From contig VZDJ01000052.1 of NCBI GenBank assembly GCA_008694505.1, positions 7,067,955 to 7,131,954 on the forward strand: 64,000 nt of DNA, written 5' to 3'. The position numbers and the translations under genes were made by a program. Shown piece by piece: positions 1 to 13,551 of the stretch (positions are counted from its first letter, which is position 1; each line of letters starts with the position of its first letter). The DNA comes from Cyanoderma ruficeps (lineage: Eukaryota; Chordata; Aves; Passeriformes; Timaliidae). Below the pieces are notes generated by a model. The model saw only the letters and a list, made by a program, of their open reading frames with translations. It had not been told where the DNA came from and made no database searches.

Positions 1-1804
1 CAATCTTGGAAGTTTTTGATGATTTCCTGGTGCTTATTTTCTAAGTAGCCTATTCTTATAATATCCTATCCCTATATTTCTTGATATCCTATCTTATAAT
101 ATCCCTTGCTCAAACAAGCTCATCTCCAAAGGTCTGAGTTACACGGCTGAGGTGGAGCAGGAACCTCAAGTGGCTGCAGAGGTATGAAGTACCTGAATTT
201 GACTGGCCCCTTGTCCCAAAAGATTCTGTATGCAGTTTGGATTTAGACCCGTACGAATTTAGAGCCTTACGAATTTAAGGAGCTAAGATAGGAGAGGCTT
301 TAAGGAAGAAAATTGCTTTTAATTGGGTGATGTTCTCAAGGCTTTTGAAGGGTCTTGGTTCTTTTGGATTGGTTTCAGTGGGAGTGTCATGCAGCTAGCA
401 GGTTTCTGAATGCCACAGAAGATGTGGTAGGAACAGGGACCCAGCTGTGATGACCATGAAAGAAGGCAAAACAATAAAAGTACCAATTATTGATCATTTC
501 TTTCCTTTAGTTTTGGGAGATTTGTCCTTCAGATTACTTGCCTGACTTTGAAGAAGCCACGTGGGGCTGCAGCCACCAAGAACAGCTGCAGGAGTGACAG
601 AGGAGGACAGGAACCCCAGCAGTCCCCTGTCCTACCAAGCAGCCTGATAGTTCCAATTTACTGGCACCTTATTAACTCTAATCCCCCATCCCTTTTTTGC
701 AGCATCACCTTTCTCCCTGTCTAGTTCCCATAATCCCAGGAAACAGTCAAAAGAATACGACCAAAACATGACAAAATCCTCAATTAGTAAATTAACTTCA
801 AGCTTGTAGCCATGGTCTTGATATATTAAATAATTTCTTCCGTTAGTCTTGCCAGTTTTGGTTGAAAACCAGAGGTTGTCTACAAGTCTGTGCTTGTATA
901 CACTCACACAATTTTTTCTATAATTGTCTGCTAAGAAGTAACACGAGATAAATCTGGACTATATTCCAACCAAGCTTTATCTTGTTGCAGTTTATTCTGT
1001 TTTCTGTAGTGGCAGAATTTTCTCTCCTCTTATCAAAAGTTTTCCAGGAGGAGGCTGAGCTTTTTCTTATGACTCAAAACGTGTTTTAATAAGATTAAAA
1101 AGAAAGAATTGACCAGAAATTTCCTCAGCAGCTAATATTTAGGGTGCCCAATATTATATAAATGTGTTGATTTAAAAGAGGACAGATGCCCTGGCATTTT
1201 TAGCAAAGATTTTGCCTGAAGCTGAGTCCTTCAAACCATTACTCAGCATCCAGCAGCAAGAACAGGATTTTGCTTTGCAAAGATGGACTCAAAAAAGCAC
1301 CTAATCAAGTCGAGGTGGTCAAGACATCAGCGAGAACCTCTGAGCAAGTAAGAAAAGATTTCTGCACCTTTTTTTGGAGGCAGGATAACAAAAGCTCTCA
1401 AAGCCCCTCGTTGCCAGGTCTGACCCAAAGCCAGCCCAAGAGCTCCTGCATGTGCAGCCACCGTGGAGTCCCTGCACATTGTCTGGGTTTGCTCATTCCC
1501 CACCAAAGTGTGCAGGGAGGGAATCCCAAACCCCATCCCTCAGCCTCCTTCCCCGGGAGTAACTTGAGGTCTGACAGCCAGTGAGGTCACCCCCAGTCTG
1601 GCCAAAGCCTGTGTGCCGTTACAATGAAGTAATAATGTATTTATAACACACCTAACCACTGATGGCTTCTATTCCTGTGGAGGCTCTTTTTTTTAAATTT
1701 TTTTTTTCCTTCTCCCCCTTGCGTTTGCACAGATGTTTTTTTGAGAGCTGGTCTCCAGAAAGGGCCTTGCAGAAAACAAGCTCTGTCTGTTGATTCTGGC
1801 TGGC

Positions 1805-2290
1805 TTTTATAACGATAGTTGTTAGCACGCAGGATTTATGTTTCAAATATCATTTTAATTTCTCGGGCCGGGTTTTTAACCACAAAATGTTAATTCAACG
1901 GTGCACTATAAATGCTGCAGCTCCTTTATAGAAATGTAGGACAAGCTGTTTCTAAGGAAGGATTCTGAGAGTCTGATTCATAGAAATACGACTCACATAC
2001 ATTTTCCATGGAATTTGCTCTGAAATATGTGTGGAATACATTCTACAATAAATTATGTACTTTTGTGATTCATTAAATCCTCTCCCTGCTCACAAGTAGT
2101 AAGCTCTTCATTATACACAGAAAAAGTGCAATCAGCCCAAACCAGCAACATTCTTATCATATGTGGTGGATGCTTTGTTTTTGATCTTTTTAAAAAAAAA
2201 ATCTGTACAGGCATTTAAAGACAGCACATAAATTAAGCTGGCATCCAGCTTTAATTTACACTAAAGCAAATTAAGGATATCTACGCCCCT
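1805..2290. promoter_or_regulatory. candidate conserved non-coding block
   Basis: This repeat-free block is rich in ATTA/TAAT-type homeodomain core motifs and includes a TTTCTCGGGCCGGG patch inside AT-rich DNA. Two separate stretches of simple AT-rich text surround it. It has no reading frame of interest. Calling it regulatory is inference from texture only; cross-species alignment would be needed to confirm it. Confidence 0.2.
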
Positions 2291-4643
2291 AATTATTTCC
2301 ATGTTCAATGGAAGGAGTTAGGGCTCAGGATGACCCTCCCAAAAATCACAGGGATTATTAGGAATGGATGACTACTGAAAAAGACATTTCTTGGAATAAT
2401 TCCTCTCACGTTATCTATCTTTTTATCACTTTGTCCCAGCCATGGTAACACTCCTTTTGTGCTTCCTGCCTGTGTGCAGGCACCTGTGATGTGGTTTCAC
2501 TGGCATGCACCTTCCTGAACAGAGAGATTGGAGGTGTCACCTGTGACATTATTCATGTGCCATTTCAGCTCGCCTAGTGCACGTCGAAAGCACTTCCTGG
2601 ACAGCTGATTAGGGGGCAGGAAAAAAAAAGAATAACGTGTAGCTTATGTAGCTGATGACATTTAAGCAATTTTAGCCAACTGGCTTGGTTAGCAAAAACG
2701 CAGATATCAATCTGCTCGCAATCACTTCCATGGGATAAATGACCTACTTTGCCCTTCCTAGGATCCCAGATTTGTTGAAAATAGATATTTCTGCCCCCAG
2801 ACTTCAGCTTTCCCTTACTCTTTCCCACTTCGCCAATAAAACCATTTTTCTTGAATATCACCAATATCACCAAAGCTTAGTTAAACCATCTCACCCTCTT
2901 GCTGGGAGTTACATCTCTGAAAAATTCCTTTTCTGCCTTTCTACACCCCGCTGCCGTCTGTCTCCAAGAACATCACAGGAGGCAGGCCATGGGCACTGGC
3001 CAAGGGAAACTTGGGAAACTCAGGATCCAGACTTGGGACTCCACCGTGTGCTTTGGGTGCTGTCTGCAGCAGCAAGACAAAAGGGAAAGAGGGAGGAGTG
3101 GACAGTGGAGCTTCTATTTTGAAGGCAAGGACCAGACTGGAAGTACCCCACAATCACACACTTTGTACAGAGAGCCAAGACTCATTCTCCCTGCACAAAG
3201 GAAAAATAAGAAAATACAATTTCGCCATTCTTTTTAAATGTCATGTCCCGGCATATCAAACTCATTTCATCTTCAGATCATCCCACCATGCTCCGTTGGC
3301 TACCAGAAGACGCGAGCCAGTGTTACCACCACAACAAACTCCCAGTACAACCATATAATTTCAATTCTTCACACATTTTCTTCCCGTGCACACAATGCCT
3401 TCGGTAGCTCAGTAAAAGTCTCCTCTCTCCAGCCCACTGCCACGGGCTACCAGGCTGAAACAAAGCTCAGTTTCAAAGCTGAAGCATAATGACCAAGCGG
3501 GAGGGAAAGAATAAAAGGAATAACCGGCGGTGGCTGCGCCTGTGTCTCCAGAGGTTCTCCTGGCTCAGGATTTGACCCAGGGTGGGCCATCAGCTCTGCT
3601 GCCCGCCTTCCCCATCCCTCTTGGATGCATGGCATTGAAATGCCACCTCTTGAAGAGCCTCATGGTGAAGCCAGGCAGGCTGCCAACCCGAAAAAACGTC
3701 AACTCGTGAAAACCTCAAGGCCCCCACGGCGGAGTTGTCTTTTGTCTCATTTTCCCTCTGCTGATACAGGTTGGGAAACAGGCCTGGGTGAATGGAAGAT
3801 ATTCAGGGCAGGAATCATCTTTTGTTGTTGTTCCAGGCTGTGCCCAGTGTACTGGGGTCGTGATTCCCATGACAGGAACGTTTGCGGCAAAATAGGCGGG
3901 AGTCGTAAAAATAGCAAAGAGCACCAGATATGAGATCTCTGACAGGGCGAGGAGGAATAGCAGCACCCCCGCCAAATAATCTCTGTTGGGCAAAAAAAGA
4001 AGCAGGTAGTTCTCCCTGGATGGCATGGAGAAATAATGTCTAGGTGAAGAAGGGGTTCAGTAGCCAGACTGTAAATGTGCTTATAAATTGTGCTCGAACA
4101 GAATGAAAAATGCACGAGGAGAAAGAGGGCAGCAAGAGGAAGAGAGAGGGAACATTTTTCCTCCTCTTATTTTTTCCCTTCTGGAGTGAATTTCAATCCA
4201 AGAGATCTTTCAGCCAGTTCCCCTTTCCCTTGTGAGCCTGGGCCTGACTTTTCACTCTCCACACCTTGCCTAGTCATTTGCAATCATATGAAGCCAAGCC
4301 AGAGATAAATAAAAATGCTCTCAAATTTGGCAGCATTTTACACCTCTGTGGTTAATGCAAAACAGAGCTGCAAAGTTGGCCTTTTTTTTTTTCTTGTGAG
4401 AAAAACACACATATCTCACCAGTGTAACCATCTGTCGTGTATCTCACTTGGAAAAAAAAATGATGGCTAATAAGGAATGTCACTGCTCTGAAAGGGGGGA
4501 AAATGGTCTCAAAGAACATCAGGTTGGAGACAAGAGTCTCCAGAGGTATCAGTAGCATTTTTCTCCCACTCTCCTGATCAGTAGATCTGGGCAGTCATGG
4601 CAACAGGGCAATGGCCATGTGGGCTCCCCAAAGGAGCTGCTTT

Positions 4644-4710
4644 CACTGTCCCAAAACAACCCTTAAATTCCTTAAATTCACTGTCCTTAAACAACAACCC
4701 TTAAATTCCA
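4644..4710. repeat. 35-bp tandem duplication
   Basis: Two adjacent copies begin with CACTGTCC (4644 and 4679), and both carry the core ACAACCCTTAAATTCC. The copies differ by small indels. It looks like a replication-slippage duplication with no sign of function. Confidence 0.7.
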
Positions 4711-7700
4711 ACCTTTTTAAAAAAAATGACCAAATTTAGAAAGAAAACAGGGTTTTGTCATTTGTGTAGTGCCTACTGACACCGTGCAGCGGCTGTATGA
4801 GAAGATGTAGCCTCCAACTCCACCATATAAAAAAGAATTGATGTTTTAAAAATTGAAAGAGTAGGGAAAAAAAAGTAAAAGAGCCCTTTATAAAAGCACC
4901 TGAAAATATTATGGGCCATAAACCTTTGTTTCTGATTTCATCTTGGAGCAGTGGGTCCAAACAAGGCCACTCTTCCTCTCTTTTTTACTGTCTCCTTTCA
5001 TTTCACTCCCCCTCAGAATTCTGCACAATAAAATGAATTATAAAAATGAAATGCAGCAAAGCTAAAACTTTTTTTTTTTTTTTTTACAACACTAAATTGA
5101 AAAGACTGGTTTGAGTTTCTACATTTCCTGAGTACTTACAGGTACCTGAAGAAGAGCATAAGGACTGGCAGAACATGGAACACGCTGTCCTGAAGTAAGT
5201 GCATCACAATAAAACATATTTTGATATTGCAGTTCTCACAAGTAATTATCACAACGGGCTTTACAAGGGTAAGTAAGTAGAATTTTGAGGGCAAAGTTTT
5301 AAGAGAATAAGAGACTCATCAGTATACTCCTGAAAAATGAGAATCTGGAAGGGAAAAGAAAGGAAAAATTCTCTATCAGCCTGACCTAGATTCAAGTGTC
5401 TGTTTCTTGCAAAACCAAATGCACATAAATTTATTTAGCTTGAAAATGCCATTAGACCTGAAAAAAACCCACATTTTGCTGCAGACACTCGTAAGAACAA
5501 TCAAACAACCTAGAGGGGTGGATTTTTCACACCACTGCTGCTGGTTTATTCCATAGTTCAATGAGTAGAGTGGTGACGCTTAACCTTTCTATAATCCAAG
5601 GTCCAAGTAACATTTCATATGAAACCAAATAAAGACAGATTTTCTCCCCATGAATTCCTTTTTTATTTGCTACTTGTTTGCAGATTCTCACAAATGGATT
5701 CAAAAGCACAATTAGCACAGTTTCATGGAGCATAGCATGTTCCCTAAGGTCTCCAACCCCCAGATGGGACATCTCCACAGAAAGGATCAATGTTGGCTTC
5801 TCTCTCCAAATGAAACAGCCTGGGGATTGAAGCTATTCACCCAGGACCAAACCACACAAACCATTCAAACCCTGCCATTACTCTGCTAGAACAGAGTTTT
5901 GATCCCAATGTCTCCCACATTCTTGCAAAAAAATATCTCAACCCATCCAGCTTTAGGCAGGGCTGCCATAAATTTCTGCTGCTGGGGCTGTCCCATTTTC
6001 ACCCATAATTAAACATCCATGGAGTAAGGAAGAGATGTGTTTATGGAGGAGGTCATTCATGTGTATTCAGTTCCCTTCAACAAGTCTGAGACTAGTGCTG
6101 CGAGCTGCAGTCAAACCCTCATTTTCCCCTTTTCATTTAAAATAATCTAGTCTGAATTTTGTCCCTTTCCTGGCAAGTTTGGAATTGAAATTTTAAGTCT
6201 TTTCAGAGAAACAGAAATGTAACTAATGAGCCCTCAAGGTTTGAAAGCAGTTCGGTTAAGCCTGTTTGGTCATAGAGAAAAACAGTTGGACCATTAGGTG
6301 AGGCAACCCAAGGTGTTCTTACTGGCCCAGATACTCAAACTGAAGGAGTGCTAAAGGTTAAAAAAAAAAAAAAGGTGGAAGAGGTAAATTTTGGATGAAT
6401 ACAAGCTAGAGATGCAAGAAGAAGTGGGGAGCTCTGCAATCAGACAGATTGAATTAGGTGGAGTAACGAGGGAACTTCCAGCAAAACCACTCAGGATGAG
6501 AGATGAACCAGTCAACATTTCCAAAGGGAAACCAAAGTTTCCTTTGGTTTAATGCAGAAATTCAGGAGCCAAATTGAGATTTTGTTTTTCCCCTATTCTG
6601 TACCTTGCTCCATAAAGCAACAAAGGCTTCCAAAGGTTTATGAGAAGAGCAAAGGCTTTCCCAAGATGTGGGTCGGGAAATGGGACAGTGGCCATGTCTG
6701 AGGATGCTGCATTTATTGAGCCCACTCTGAGACTCACAGGGAGCTCCTGGAGCTCTTCCCCAGCAATGCATCTTCATGTCACCCTCTGGCTGCCAGCCAC
6801 CTTGGAGGTTTCTGTGGTGACAGGAGAAGCCAGGGTTCCACAGGGTTTGGGGGAACGGGGCCGCGGCCCCCATCAGCCCAGCCATTAATCCACCCCCTGG
6901 GCAGAAGTGACAAGGGCTGAGTCTGACATAAAAATCCCATTTGCTGGATGAAAAGGTAAGTGTACTTCATCATGTCCATGGGACACTTCAGCAGAGCTGC
7001 TTTTCCCTCTCCCAGGTTCTGCCTGAAGTCTGGAAATTCCCTTAAATACACACACAGACAAAATATCCATGGGGAAATTGTGCTAGGCAGCAGATTAAAT
7101 TTTGGGCAAGCTGGCTAGTAACACAGCAAGCACAGAGCAATACCACAGCCTATAAAGGGCCAGAGATCCTTTCCAGGGACACAAACTTCATAAAATCTAC
7201 CACACAACTTGAAAGGGTGGAAATTTTGTTCAGAAAAAAATATTAGACATGAGGAAGTCATAGATTCCACTACAGGATGAGAACAAGCATGAGTCAGGGA
7301 TGTTGAGTGCATTGGGCAGTCAAATGATAGAGTGCCATGGAATACCAGCCCAAAACCTCTTGCCAAAAGGATTTAAAAAATAAAAAAAAAGGAAAATTGA
7401 AGTGCATTAGGAGAAAAAGGAAAGGAAGCAAATATACTGTAAGATGTAATGAGAAATCATTTCGGCTTCACCAAGTGTTTTAATCTCCTGACACAAACAG
7501 GGAATTGAGCAGTTCTGTGCTGATCTTGTGGTTGTAGGAAATGTTCAACATCCCTAAAAGGAGAATTTTCTCGTGTGATGCTTAGCTGGGCTTTGGTGAA
7601 CATGAATTCAGTGGGAAAAGGACGTTGTACTGTCAAAGGATTTCACAGTCTAGACCTAACAGGGCAATTAACCAAGCAGCTCAGTTTCAAGTGCCTCCCA

Positions 7701-8389
7701 GTTCTGCAATTTTTCTTTCCTCTACCTGATATTTTTTCCCCAAGTACTGAAGACTCGAGAGCGACCAAAAAAAAAATTGTAGACGAGTAAAAAAGTACTT
7801 CCCATGGAATCCCTATATCAGGATTGCATATCATCACTTGTATTAACTAGTGGGGTAAAGACTGATGCATTGTGCATAAAAAGTGAGTATCAGCTTCTTG
7901 TGAAACACCAAACACCTCACAGAATAAGACCAAAATACAAATGTGAGAGGATGCTCCATGTTATATGGCTCTACTTGCTCCTTTTCTAAGTTTACAGCCA
8001 ATAGCCGTCACTACAGAAAATCACCAGGCTTCACTTCAGAAAGTTCTTTAGCAAAAGCACAGATTGTACATCCTATGGATTGTATGGAATTAAATTTTAA
8101 CTATTTGGCTTAATTAATTTATGCAACTGGCCCTGATTTATATACACACAGAAGTGACTGCAAGCAATTGAGACAAACAATGAGCCCAACAGTGACACAA
8201 AATACCCTTACAATCAGGGCAGCAGGTTTTAATAAACACAAAATATAAAAAAAAAAGTCTCCTCTTATCAGAAAACAATTAACTCCTTTAAAGAAAGTCG
8301 TAAAAGGAAAAAAAAATCACAGCAATAATTAATCTAGAGTGAATATCTTTTCAAAGTGGTTTCCACAGAACATTTAGACTATCCCATTT

Positions 8390-8586
8390 AGGACAAGAGG
8401 ACGTAGACCTAGGCAGCACCAGGAGAAGTTTAGGTTGAACATTGTGAGGAATTTCTTCACAGGAAGGGTGGTTTGACATTGGAATGGGCTGCCCAGGAAG
8501 GTGGAGGAGTCACTATCCCTGCAGGTATTTAAGGAAAGACTGGATGTCTTTCCTCAAAGGTCTTTCCCAACCTAATTGATTCTGTG
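8390..8586 (+). mobile_element. CR1 LINE, 3'-end fragment
   Basis: This matches the familiar avian CR1 3' region. In order it holds GACAAGAGGACG, a GTTTAGGTTGAACATT segment, AATTTCTTCACAGGAAGGG, GGAATGGGCTGCCCAGGAAG, GAGTCACTATCCCTGCAGG and the terminal GGTCTTTCCCAACCTAATTG followed by ATTCTGTGATT. CR1 is a bird and reptile non-LTR retrotransposon that normally inserts as 5'-truncated copies like this one. Compared with the usual consensus, a stretch of roughly 60-70 bp between GGAAAGACTGGATGTC and the terminal motif appears deleted. The copy is non-coding and inactive. Its tail runs straight into the (ATT)n tract. Confidence 0.92.

Positions 8587-8634
<48 letters not shown>
8587..8634. repeat. 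(ATT)16 microsatellite
   Basis: There are sixteen uninterrupted ATT units starting directly at the end of the CR1 tail (GATTCTGTG then ATT). The tract produces spurious poly-isoleucine open frames on both strands, which are not genes. A pure tract of this length is likely to be length-polymorphic. Confidence 0.97.
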
Positions 8635-9170
8635 GGTTTCCAGGTATCGTTGCCTGCTGCTACCTGTGCTATGCCAATAATTTCCAAAAAATGCAGGAGA
8701 ATTGCAAAATTCACAAAAAATTCACATTCAAACTCGTCTTTACTCTCGTCTGTTGGTTTGCTTTGTGGCTTTTGTGGAGGGTTGTGACCAAGCACAGAAG
8801 ATGGTCGCTCCTGGAGTATTACTTTGTCAGAGAAGCATAAATTTAAAAATGTCACCAAAGACATACTGTTGGTTTTATTTTGTTTTCTAACAATCTGACC
8901 TTGTTTTCAGGTGTGGAAACACATCCTGTGTACAACCTCAGACTGGGGGAAAGCTCCTGAAGCAAATAGCCCAGTACTCCTGCAGTCTGAATAACAAAAT
9001 ACTGTGGATCCAGGAGCTGCCATGCTGCACAAGGGCAGAACTGGGTGACAGCAGCCACATCAGGAACTCAGAGATGTCAGACATTTGACTGCTTGGGATT
9101 AATTCAAAGCCCACTGACAAACAAGAGACATTAGTTATTGTGTATGTGTGGGGGAAATCAGTCAAAGCCA

Positions 9171-9222
9171 TACTTTACACTTATACTTTATACTTTAAAC
9201 TTACACTTTATACTTTAAAGCT
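9171..9222. repeat. degenerate ACTTTATACTTTA tandem array
   Basis: About two copies of a roughly 22-bp unit occur here, each built from smaller TACTTTA repeats. It is a simple low-complexity slippage product. Confidence 0.75.
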
Positions 9223-9359
9223 CTATCTCTGCCTCATATCATGCTTCTCATTGAGAGCATGGTCTGAATCCCACAGAGATTCCTCACTAGTGGCTGGTCT
9301 GCAATGGGACTGCAGCATCCAATCCCATCTTGAACCATAGCAGGTGCCTAGACACGGCT

Positions 9360-9421
9360 CCTTTCCCATCATATATGGAAAAACATCATTCCTTTCCCAT
9401 CATAGATGGAAAATCATCATT
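9360..9421. repeat. 31-bp tandem duplication
   Basis: Two adjacent 31-bp copies begin CCTTTCCCATCATA and end CATCATT. They differ at two or three positions, which indicates a fairly recent local duplication. Confidence 0.9.
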
Positions 9422-10559
9422 ATGCTGCTTCTAACAGACACCCAGTGAAAGCACAATGTACCCGAGCTAGGGAATGGTAGAGTCTGCTTGCAGATATTGC
9501 TAAGATTCCTTAACTTTCACAGGATAAGTTTTCGTGATGGCATACAGTCAGTGAATCCATTCAGATTTAGATACAATTCTTACCACATTAGTAACAGCAT
9601 CGGCGGTACCCTATAAAAGGAATTTGAGGCACAAGATTGCAGAGGACTGGCTACAATAGTAAATATTTAAAGTGTTGATTCTTCACCTGGAAGAAATCTG
9701 CAGGGTTTCCTGAAAATGTACCGATTTCCTTGCTTAGGATCAACCCCCTGGGTTCCAAAGTGAAATTTTTTTTGAAGACTGATATCAAGCTAGAAAAATA
9801 CCATCTGAAATAATCACAGCCTTTGTGTTAGCTTTTAGAGTTTAGCCTTATTACATGGAGCTCCCTAACATTATTCTGCAGCTTAAAGCAACTCAACAGT
9901 ATTTAAACACTGACCTTATTAAGGGTGAAAGAGATAACAGTCTGTAGTTCAACACTTGCTGAATGTATTTTCTATATCTATAGGTTTTTCTTAATTACTA
10001 TTACTTCTACTTCTAGTAGTCATAAGTAACATTTATTAATTAATGGGGTATTTGCTGAAGTTCTTTTCCTTTCTTCTTTCCTTTTACTGAAAAAAGGCAC
10101 AGGGGGACAAGCAGAGAAGAGCTGAAGACAATGGGTATTCCATTTGAAATCCATGATTAAAAAGCTTAAAAATTCAAATCAACGTAAAAAACTGTTTTAT
10201 TTTAATACTGTGGAAGGTTTCAGTGAACTCCATTATTTTCACTCACTATTTGCTTGAATAATTTAGGCAAGAAAGCTAAATTATACATAAAGTGTACAGT
10301 TAGAAGAAAAAGTTCATGCACAGCCTCGGGCTATAGCCATCCCCTAATGATGTCTGTAGTCAGTGGAAAAGAACTCGTTAGACTGAGAGTAATTTCTCAG
10401 GGTTTAAATTTTTTTCTTAAAGCAATAATGTTCTTATAAAAATCTGACAAACACACTCAACCAAAAACCACAAAAGAGACGCCGTCCCTAAAACCACAGC
10501 CTTATAACTTTCCATTTAATTTCACTGGAAATCTGGCTTCTCAAATACTATTTATTCTT

Positions 10560-10910
10560 GTCGGCTGTCCTCAATGACCTGATTAAACAAGGGGAAAAGC
10601 ACGTCTTGATATCATCCAGCTCCTACTTTGTTCAATCAGAGGCCTAAAGTTTGCAGGGAGTTAAAATAAACGCTGTGCAGCTCTCTGAGCAGAACTGAAA
10701 TCTGCTGTGAAAGAGGGTTGCTCTTACACACGGTCAATTTTTGCTAGTGGTTGCAACTTGCCCCGCTATTGTATTCAAGGAGCAACTCACACAATTAAAC
10801 ATTTACGGCTCGATTCACTAAAGCCTTACATGCCCTTTAAACTTGGCCGGGGAAATGTGCGTGCCCAAGCGGACCAGGTTACCAATAAATTGCTTCACCT
10901 CTGATCTCAC
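10560..10910. promoter_or_regulatory. candidate conserved non-coding block
   Basis: This is a repeat-free segment of moderate GC content. It carries unusually dense non-simple sequence, including CACACAATTAAACATTTACG, CTCGATTCACTAAAGCC and CTTGGCCGGGGAAATGTGCG. CpG sites are retained inside otherwise CpG-poor DNA. A 65-codon plus-strand frame (10,707-10,904) overlaps it but resembles nothing I know. A regulatory role is inferred, not shown. Confidence 0.25.
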
Positions 10911-13551
10911 ATCTCCTCTCTCGGCTCCTCAAGATCAGAAGCTGTGGAGAGCGTTGCTCCTGAGAGCAGCAAGCTGGGTTTGAGCAGGAGTAAGAACAAG
11001 AAGACATTGTATGGAAATCAGCTAATAGTAAATTTGTTGATCAGGCTTATCTTTTGATCAAAGTAGCTCAGCTAGATCAGAGAGAGAGAGAGAGACGAGG
11101 AATTTTTATTCAAATTACTCCTCAGAATCCTTTGTATAAAATGAATAACTTTCTATAATATTAATGGTTTTACATCACTTTATACTTGCATTATTCTGTC
11201 ACATTAGTTTAACATTACTACCATGTACAGTGGTTTAGCATTAATGTGATCAGAGGACAAATTACACGTGCACTTCCATATTGTTATATTGAAATCAAGC
11301 CCTTCTATGACACTAATACGAAGCAAACTTCAATAAAATATAGACTGTCTAATATAAAGTCATTTTTATATCCTGTTGGAGCAAGGACACGTCTTATTTC
11401 TTCTCAAAATCACTTTGCAGCGTGGCACCCGAGCAAGGTGAGAGGAATAGTGCTGTATCAAGACAGAAATCAGCGGAGGCCTCCCCAGCCCATGAAGGGA
11501 TCCCACTCCATGGAGACCCACTCTGCCTCCTGGGTTCTCTGGGTGGGACAGACCAAGGGGATGTAGCCCAGTGCCCTTGAAACAGGTGAAAAACTGCTTC
11601 CCAAATTTCAGGGATAATGCAGGCCACTGAATAGTGACTGAGATTCCACAACTCTCCAAGTGAGAGCAGGCCTGGACCAGACAGACCAGACAAGGTTTTT
11701 CCATGATCTGCCTCACCTTCCTCCTCTACACCATGTGGTGCAGCTCAGAGGCAGCAAGCTTCGGAATAACCTGGAAAAGAAGGAATTTTGGTCCCTCTGG
11801 AGGACATGCCTTCCAGCAGACTGAGGGCAGAACAGCCTGAATCCAACAAGAACCAATGCAACTGCCTCCCCTTCTGCTTTCCACAGGAAACGTGGCTGGA
11901 GGACAAGGAGCCAAGGAGAGCTTGGGGAAAGATGAGAGCACAGAGCATTTGGCTAAGAGATGGGTAGAAAATAGGAACTAGTGCTTGCAGACACAGCTGG
12001 GACCAAGTTAGAAAGAGCACAGGCTTTGTAGGCAGCTGTGAGATATGATCCCAACCTCTCCTGCACAAAAGCTGGATGCAATGAAGGGCAGTGCCCAGCA
12101 AACCCACTTGGGCATTTAGGATGTCTCATGTTACAAGTACAAAACTTCACAGCTCAAAGCAGTTTGCTGGGCTTTTTGTACTCTACCTTTTCGGAGGATG
12201 AGGATATTACAAATAGGGCAGATGAGTTCATGAAAAACAACAAAAAATAAAACCCAAGGAAAGCAGTACTGATGAATTAAAAGTCCTAAATTGGTGACTT
12301 CCACCTAGCATAGAGGTATGTCCTGCTCCTGGACCATCCAATGGTAAAGAGATCTCACCAATCACACCTTGGCAAAGAATCATGGAAATCCATGCTGGAA
12401 TAACAGGAAATGCCCCAGAAGCACCCAAGCAGGGCATACTCCAAACAAAGTGCCTCTGTGTGAGGACAGGCAGTTCTGAACCTCTGGGCCCACCATCTGG
12501 CACATGAGCATCCTTCTCCCCACAGAAACAGATGAATTAGATATGTGTTGACTTCAGCTTCCCCACATAGCTGAGAAAAGCACCAGTCACCCCTCCTTCA
12601 TCCTCAATCCCACAATGCTATCCTAACTCCAAGAGCTCATTGTTATATTTTCTCCTCTTTGGTAAAATAGAAGGGAAAGCCTTATTTATAGAGCTTGTTG
12701 CTCTATGCATTTCCTACACCTGCTATATTCCATCACATCTTAAAAACACCACCATAATCTTTCCACGGTTTTTCCGGCAGGGATTTTTACACAGCTAACA
12801 GCAATGGAACTGAATCTCCAAGTCTTAAGTGGGAAAATAGTTTTAAACATGGAAACCAGTGAGTGACAGGTAATGTCTCTACAGAAAGCAATAGGAAAAC
12901 CACACTTTTTTTAAATTTTTCAATCTTTTTTTAAGTTTGTTTTTTTTTTTTTAATGTTAGCAGCCCCCTCATCACAAAATCCAGTTTATCCGTGTCAAAA
13001 CACTTCACCACCGTTATTAAAAAGTCTCTCTTCTTGCTCTCCAAGGTTCACTCATCAGCTCTACAAGCTAAATGGTTTCCTATCTTCACATCGCATCCCA
13101 CTCCACCACCAAGAGTTTTCTTCCTGGCTCTTTCCACACCACTATCATCATCAGGAGATACCAGAAGAGGAGGTTTCTCAGGAGCTCTGACTTTGCACAT
13201 ATTTCAGTCACTGAAGCTGTTCAGGCAATAGCAGGGTAGGGAAAAATGTCTCTTTTGAAGCAGAAGGCCATGATTACAGTTGCTGGTTTGTCCATATAAC
13301 CATTGACCATTCAAAATCCCCCCTGCCACACCAAGGGAGCTCATAGCAAGACAAAAAAGAGTTACAAGGAGGAATCCAACTCTGGATCCACCAAAGAATG
13401 CAGATAAAAGACTGGTCAGGCTTCAATCCCTAACCATGCCCACCATGACCATTTGCTGTTATCCAGGAAAGATCCCTTCCACTTTCTTCCTGACTGTCCC
13501 CAGAGTAAAACCATTCATCCAGAAGCACAAACGCTTATCAAGCTGAACTTT

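Larger units (their letters stand above)
1..8389. other. AT-rich unique non-coding DNA
   Basis: I recognise no gene in this stretch. Open frames of 60-127 codons occur on both strands, but they overlap each other, show no familiar domain and have the size expected by chance. What can be seen is a short direct repeat of TCTTATAATATCC around 53-105, a near-duplicate ACGAATTTA motif at 250-282, a 35-bp local duplication at 4644, a poly-T run at about 5069-5085 and scattered poly-A/T tracts. No CR1 fragment is obvious before 8.39 kb. The sub-block at 1805-2290 is listed separately. Intergenic or intronic status cannot be decided from the sequence. Confidence 0.6.
8635..13551. other. unique non-coding DNA
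   Basis: No gene is recognised. The stretch contains a degenerate ACTTTATACTTTA array (9171), a 31-bp tandem duplication (9360), an (AG)8 run at 11,079-11,094 and an enhancer-like block at 10,560-10,910. Frames of up to 120 codons around 11.2-12.5 kb overlap on both strands and look like chance. Poly-T/A tracts lie near 12.9 kb. Confidence 0.6.

Noticed and set aside
8529..8864. Open frames on both strands with long poly-isoleucine stretches
   Set aside because: They are translations of the (ATT)16 microsatellite flanked by CR1, not genes.
9611..9620. CTATAAAAGG, a good TATA-box match after CGGCGGTACC
   Set aside because: It is a lone TATA motif in AT-rich DNA, with no downstream exon, CpG context or initiator that I can support.
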